This document shows positions 50,114-51,823 of a stretch of DNA of 51,823 nt, in pieces. The position numbers and the translations under genes were made by a program. How positions within the stretch are numbered: the first letter of the stretch is position 1; each line of letters starts with the position of its first letter. Origin of the DNA: Pseudomonadota bacterium (GTDB lineage: Bacteria; Pseudomonadota; Gammaproteobacteria; Enterobacterales; Enterobacteriaceae); the NCBI GenBank assembly GCA_018261615.1, contig JAGTSE010000060.1, positions 1-51,823 on the forward strand, given 5' to 3'. Under the pieces are notes generated by a model. That model saw only the letters and a program-made list of their open reading frames with translations, searched no databases and had not been told where the DNA came from.

Positions 50114-50758
50114 TTAAATATGGGTTTCAGAACGATAGATAGCATCAATGATGTGATGGTGTTTAAGCTGCTCATTTATTTCAAAATCTGTATCTTTAGA
50201 ACGCTTAAAAAGTGAATTGAGCTGGTTCTCGAGTATCTTATCTGAGGATAAGTTATTTAAAATGTGTTCTATCGTTTTCCCATCATGCCCACTGAGTAAC
50301 ATCTCTTTTGGTGTAACGGTTATTATTCATTTGGTACCAACCAGCCTTACTTCTTCCTGTTTATTTCCATAGCATCGTGAGATGACAGTACTGCATACGA
50401 AATTATCTCGATTAAATGGCGAAGTATATTCAAGAAGAATGTGGGCAGTATCTTCAACGTCATAATTTTGTTCGGGTTTTGCGCATTGACTGACATGACA
50501 ATTGGGATATGCAAGAATGCTCATAGCTTTGAAATACTGGTTATGCGGGAGACAAAGCAGATAAATATCGCACTTGTCAATGGTTACCATATCCTCTATT
50601 AAAGTGGAAAAAGAACAATTTAATTCAGAAGCTATCTTTGAAGCTATAAAAGGATCCTGATCACATACTACTTTAATAACCCACCCTGAGATATTTTTAA
50701 TTACATGTATATATTCTTCCGCTTGCTTCCCCAACCCCACAATACCAACACTGCCCAT
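50114..50758 (-). pseudogene. Gfo/Idh/MocA-type oxidoreductase with in-frame stop
   Basis: The N-terminal half encodes a Rossmann domain (MGSVGIVGLGKQAEEYI, CDIYLLCLPHNQY). After RLVGTK a TGA at 50327-50329 interrupts the frame, which then continues in phase (IITVTPKEMLLSGHDG) to LKHHHIIDAIYRSETHI, a family-like C-terminus. The total is about 214 codons, shorter than the usual 300-plus, so an internal deletion is possible too. AT-rich like the EamA and Nudix genes with which it formed an operon. There is no sign of selenocysteine signals. Confidence 0.65.
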
Positions 50759-50939
50759 TCCATGACTCCTTGTATTATTAAGAAGCTTGCATTTTAAAAC
50801 ATCATTTATTTCATTTTTATCAAGGTGTGATTACACTTCTAAGTATTGTTGAGCTAAAGTGAAAAATAAAACCCTCTGAATCTCTACGGATAACCCAGAC
50901 ACTTCCGAGCCGTCGTGAAGACAGGATATGTCTACGATG

Positions 50940-51676
50940 GTGGAGTCAGCCCGTCCTGATAACCGGAGATTTCTCTTATCTGTTCCAGAATGTCGATGAC
51001 CTGTTGGAACAGCGGCACAATATGCAGCGTACGCATTTTTGCCCCGCGCCCGGAGTAGCGGATATTGGGGATAGTTTCTCGAGTGGCGGGGATAGTCCAG
51101 AGCCTTTCTGAAATTAATCTCCGGCCAGCGGGCGAAGCGCAGTTCACTGGAACGGATAAAAACATGAAGGGTGAGCATGATCGCCAACTGAGTTAACTCC
51201 CGTCCCTGCTGGTAGTCGCCAATGCGTTTCAGTAGATTGATGAAATGCTGAACTCTCAGTTCTGTTACCGGCAGATGACCAATTACCGGGAAAATATGTT
51301 TATTCATACGGTCAAGCACGCGATTGTCGTGATCTCCCGGCCACGTTTTATTGCTTTTATGCCAACTCAGGGCTATGGCTTTGAAGGCTTTTTCCGGCGA
51401 CCAGGCTACCTTTTCAGTGAGACGCTGACGCTGTTGTGCCGGGTTAATCTTCTGCACCAGTAGCTTACGGATACCATCACGCTGCTGTCGCGCGTAAGCC
51501 AGAGAAACATCAGGATAAGCACCTAAAGCGAGGCGGGATTCTTTGCCATTAATACGGTACTTGAGATACCAGAGTCGTGATCCATTTGGATTAACCAATA
51601 GATACAGATCGTGAGTATCAGATGTTTTGAAGGGTTTAATGCGGGCTTGAGGCTGCAGATTTTCGTGCCGGTAAGA
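50940..51676 (-). pseudogene. P4-type integrase, decayed
   Basis: Three frames are needed to follow the homology: an N-terminus with ATA instead of ATG (51676), a one-base deletion near 51632, then RLWYLKYRINGKESRLALGA through the central LTLHVFIRSSELRFARW, and a frameshift near 51115 before TIPATRETIPNIRYSGRGAK and HIVPLFQQVIDILEQI. The catalytic C-terminus is missing. The promoter-proximal 35 bp match those before the integrase relic at 29013, so both came from related elements. This one probably belonged to the P4-like island at 45.5-51.7 kb. Confidence 0.85.
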
Positions 51677-51784
51677 GATATATGGTGGTCACTCCATTAT
51701 TGAACTGAAATGACCCCAGACCCTCAGTGTCAGGATAGTTGTCACCCCCTCTGAAAAATAATTCTGAGGATAACGGAGTGACAA

Positions 51785-51823
51785 ATGAAACGAATTTCCC
51801 CTGAGCGTAAAGCGTCAGTGCTG
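51785..51823 (+). CDS. Transposase OrfA, partial at window edge
   Basis: Thirteen codons (MKRISPERKASVL) follow a GAGGATAACGGAG site. They resemble the start of IS3-type transposase OrfA proteins. The gene continues past the window, so identity is tentative. Confidence 0.5.
   Translation, partial: MKRISPERKASVL

Noticed and set aside
50327..50329. In-frame TGA in the Gfo/Idh gene as selenocysteine
   Set aside because: The family is not a selenoprotein family, no SECIS-like hairpin is evident just downstream, and adjacent genes are also decaying.

Overview
The window is chromosomal DNA of a member of the Enterobacteriaceae, close to Escherichia, Citrobacter, Salmonella or Enterobacter. Most proteins match E. 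coli K-12 genes I recognise (yodD, mpgP/yedP, dgcQ, yodC, yedI, yedA, vsr, yedJ, drpB; ydiL to fadK; serU, mtfA, asn tRNAs, shiA, cbl, nac, amn), but the gene order differs from K-12. I cannot fix the genus from sequence alone.

Layout. (1) 1-7141: the conserved yodD-mpgP/dgcQ-yodC-yedI-yedA-vsr-yedJ-drpB block. dcm is missing from its usual place between yedJ and vsr. A structured, possibly transcribed, RNA locus lies between dgcQ and yodC. (2) 7437-21701: a complete ydiL-ydiM-ydiN-ydiB-aroD-ydiF-ydiO-(ydiP)-ydiQRST-fadK block. It covers quinate/shikimate metabolism plus a presumed anaerobic acyl-CoA oxidation pathway: CoA transferase, acyl-CoA ligase, acyl-CoA dehydrogenase, ETF, FixC-like dehydrogenase and ferredoxin. 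Here it sits between drpB and serU, not at its K-12 location. (3) 22320-28851: the serU-mtfA-asn tRNA-shiA-cbl-nac-asn tRNA region. IS1, IS66-like and IS3-like debris and a small ion-channel-like membrane protein lie next to the first asn tRNA. nac has a textbook sigma-54 promoter and an NtrC-type site. (4) 28836-38624: a 9.8-kb genomic island in the second asn tRNA, bounded by an exact 22-bp direct repeat. It has a decayed P4-type integrase and a coherent cargo: ROK repressor, inositol-monophosphatase-family phosphatase, four-gene ABC importer, glycerophosphodiester phosphodiesterase (GDPD) and a dedicated porin. I read this as an uptake and catabolism system for a phosphodiester such as glycerophosphoinositol or an agrocinopine-like sugar phosphodiester. 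It is the most interesting system in the window. (5) 38625-45434: a HigBA-type toxin-antitoxin pair, a YjfB-like small protein, acuR-acuI (acrylyl-CoA reductase and its repressor), amn and an M24 aminopeptidase. (6) 45435-51823: remains of a P4-type satellite prophage. An immunity-RNA region with complementary blocks, a derepression-like protein and a Ner-like regulator are followed by a PemIK/ChpSB-type toxin-antitoxin. Next is a low-GC operon (Gfo/Idh oxidoreductase, Nudix hydrolase, EamA transporter) wrecked by IS630 and a nonsense codon, then a second decayed P4-type integrase and the first codons of another transposase at the window edge.

A family of about 170-bp interspersed repeats with imperfect inverted ends occurs three times (60-142 partial, 19833-20005, 37904-38070). 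The asn tRNA genes and their flanks have clearly been used repeatedly for integration. No CRISPR array, rRNA or replication origin was seen.
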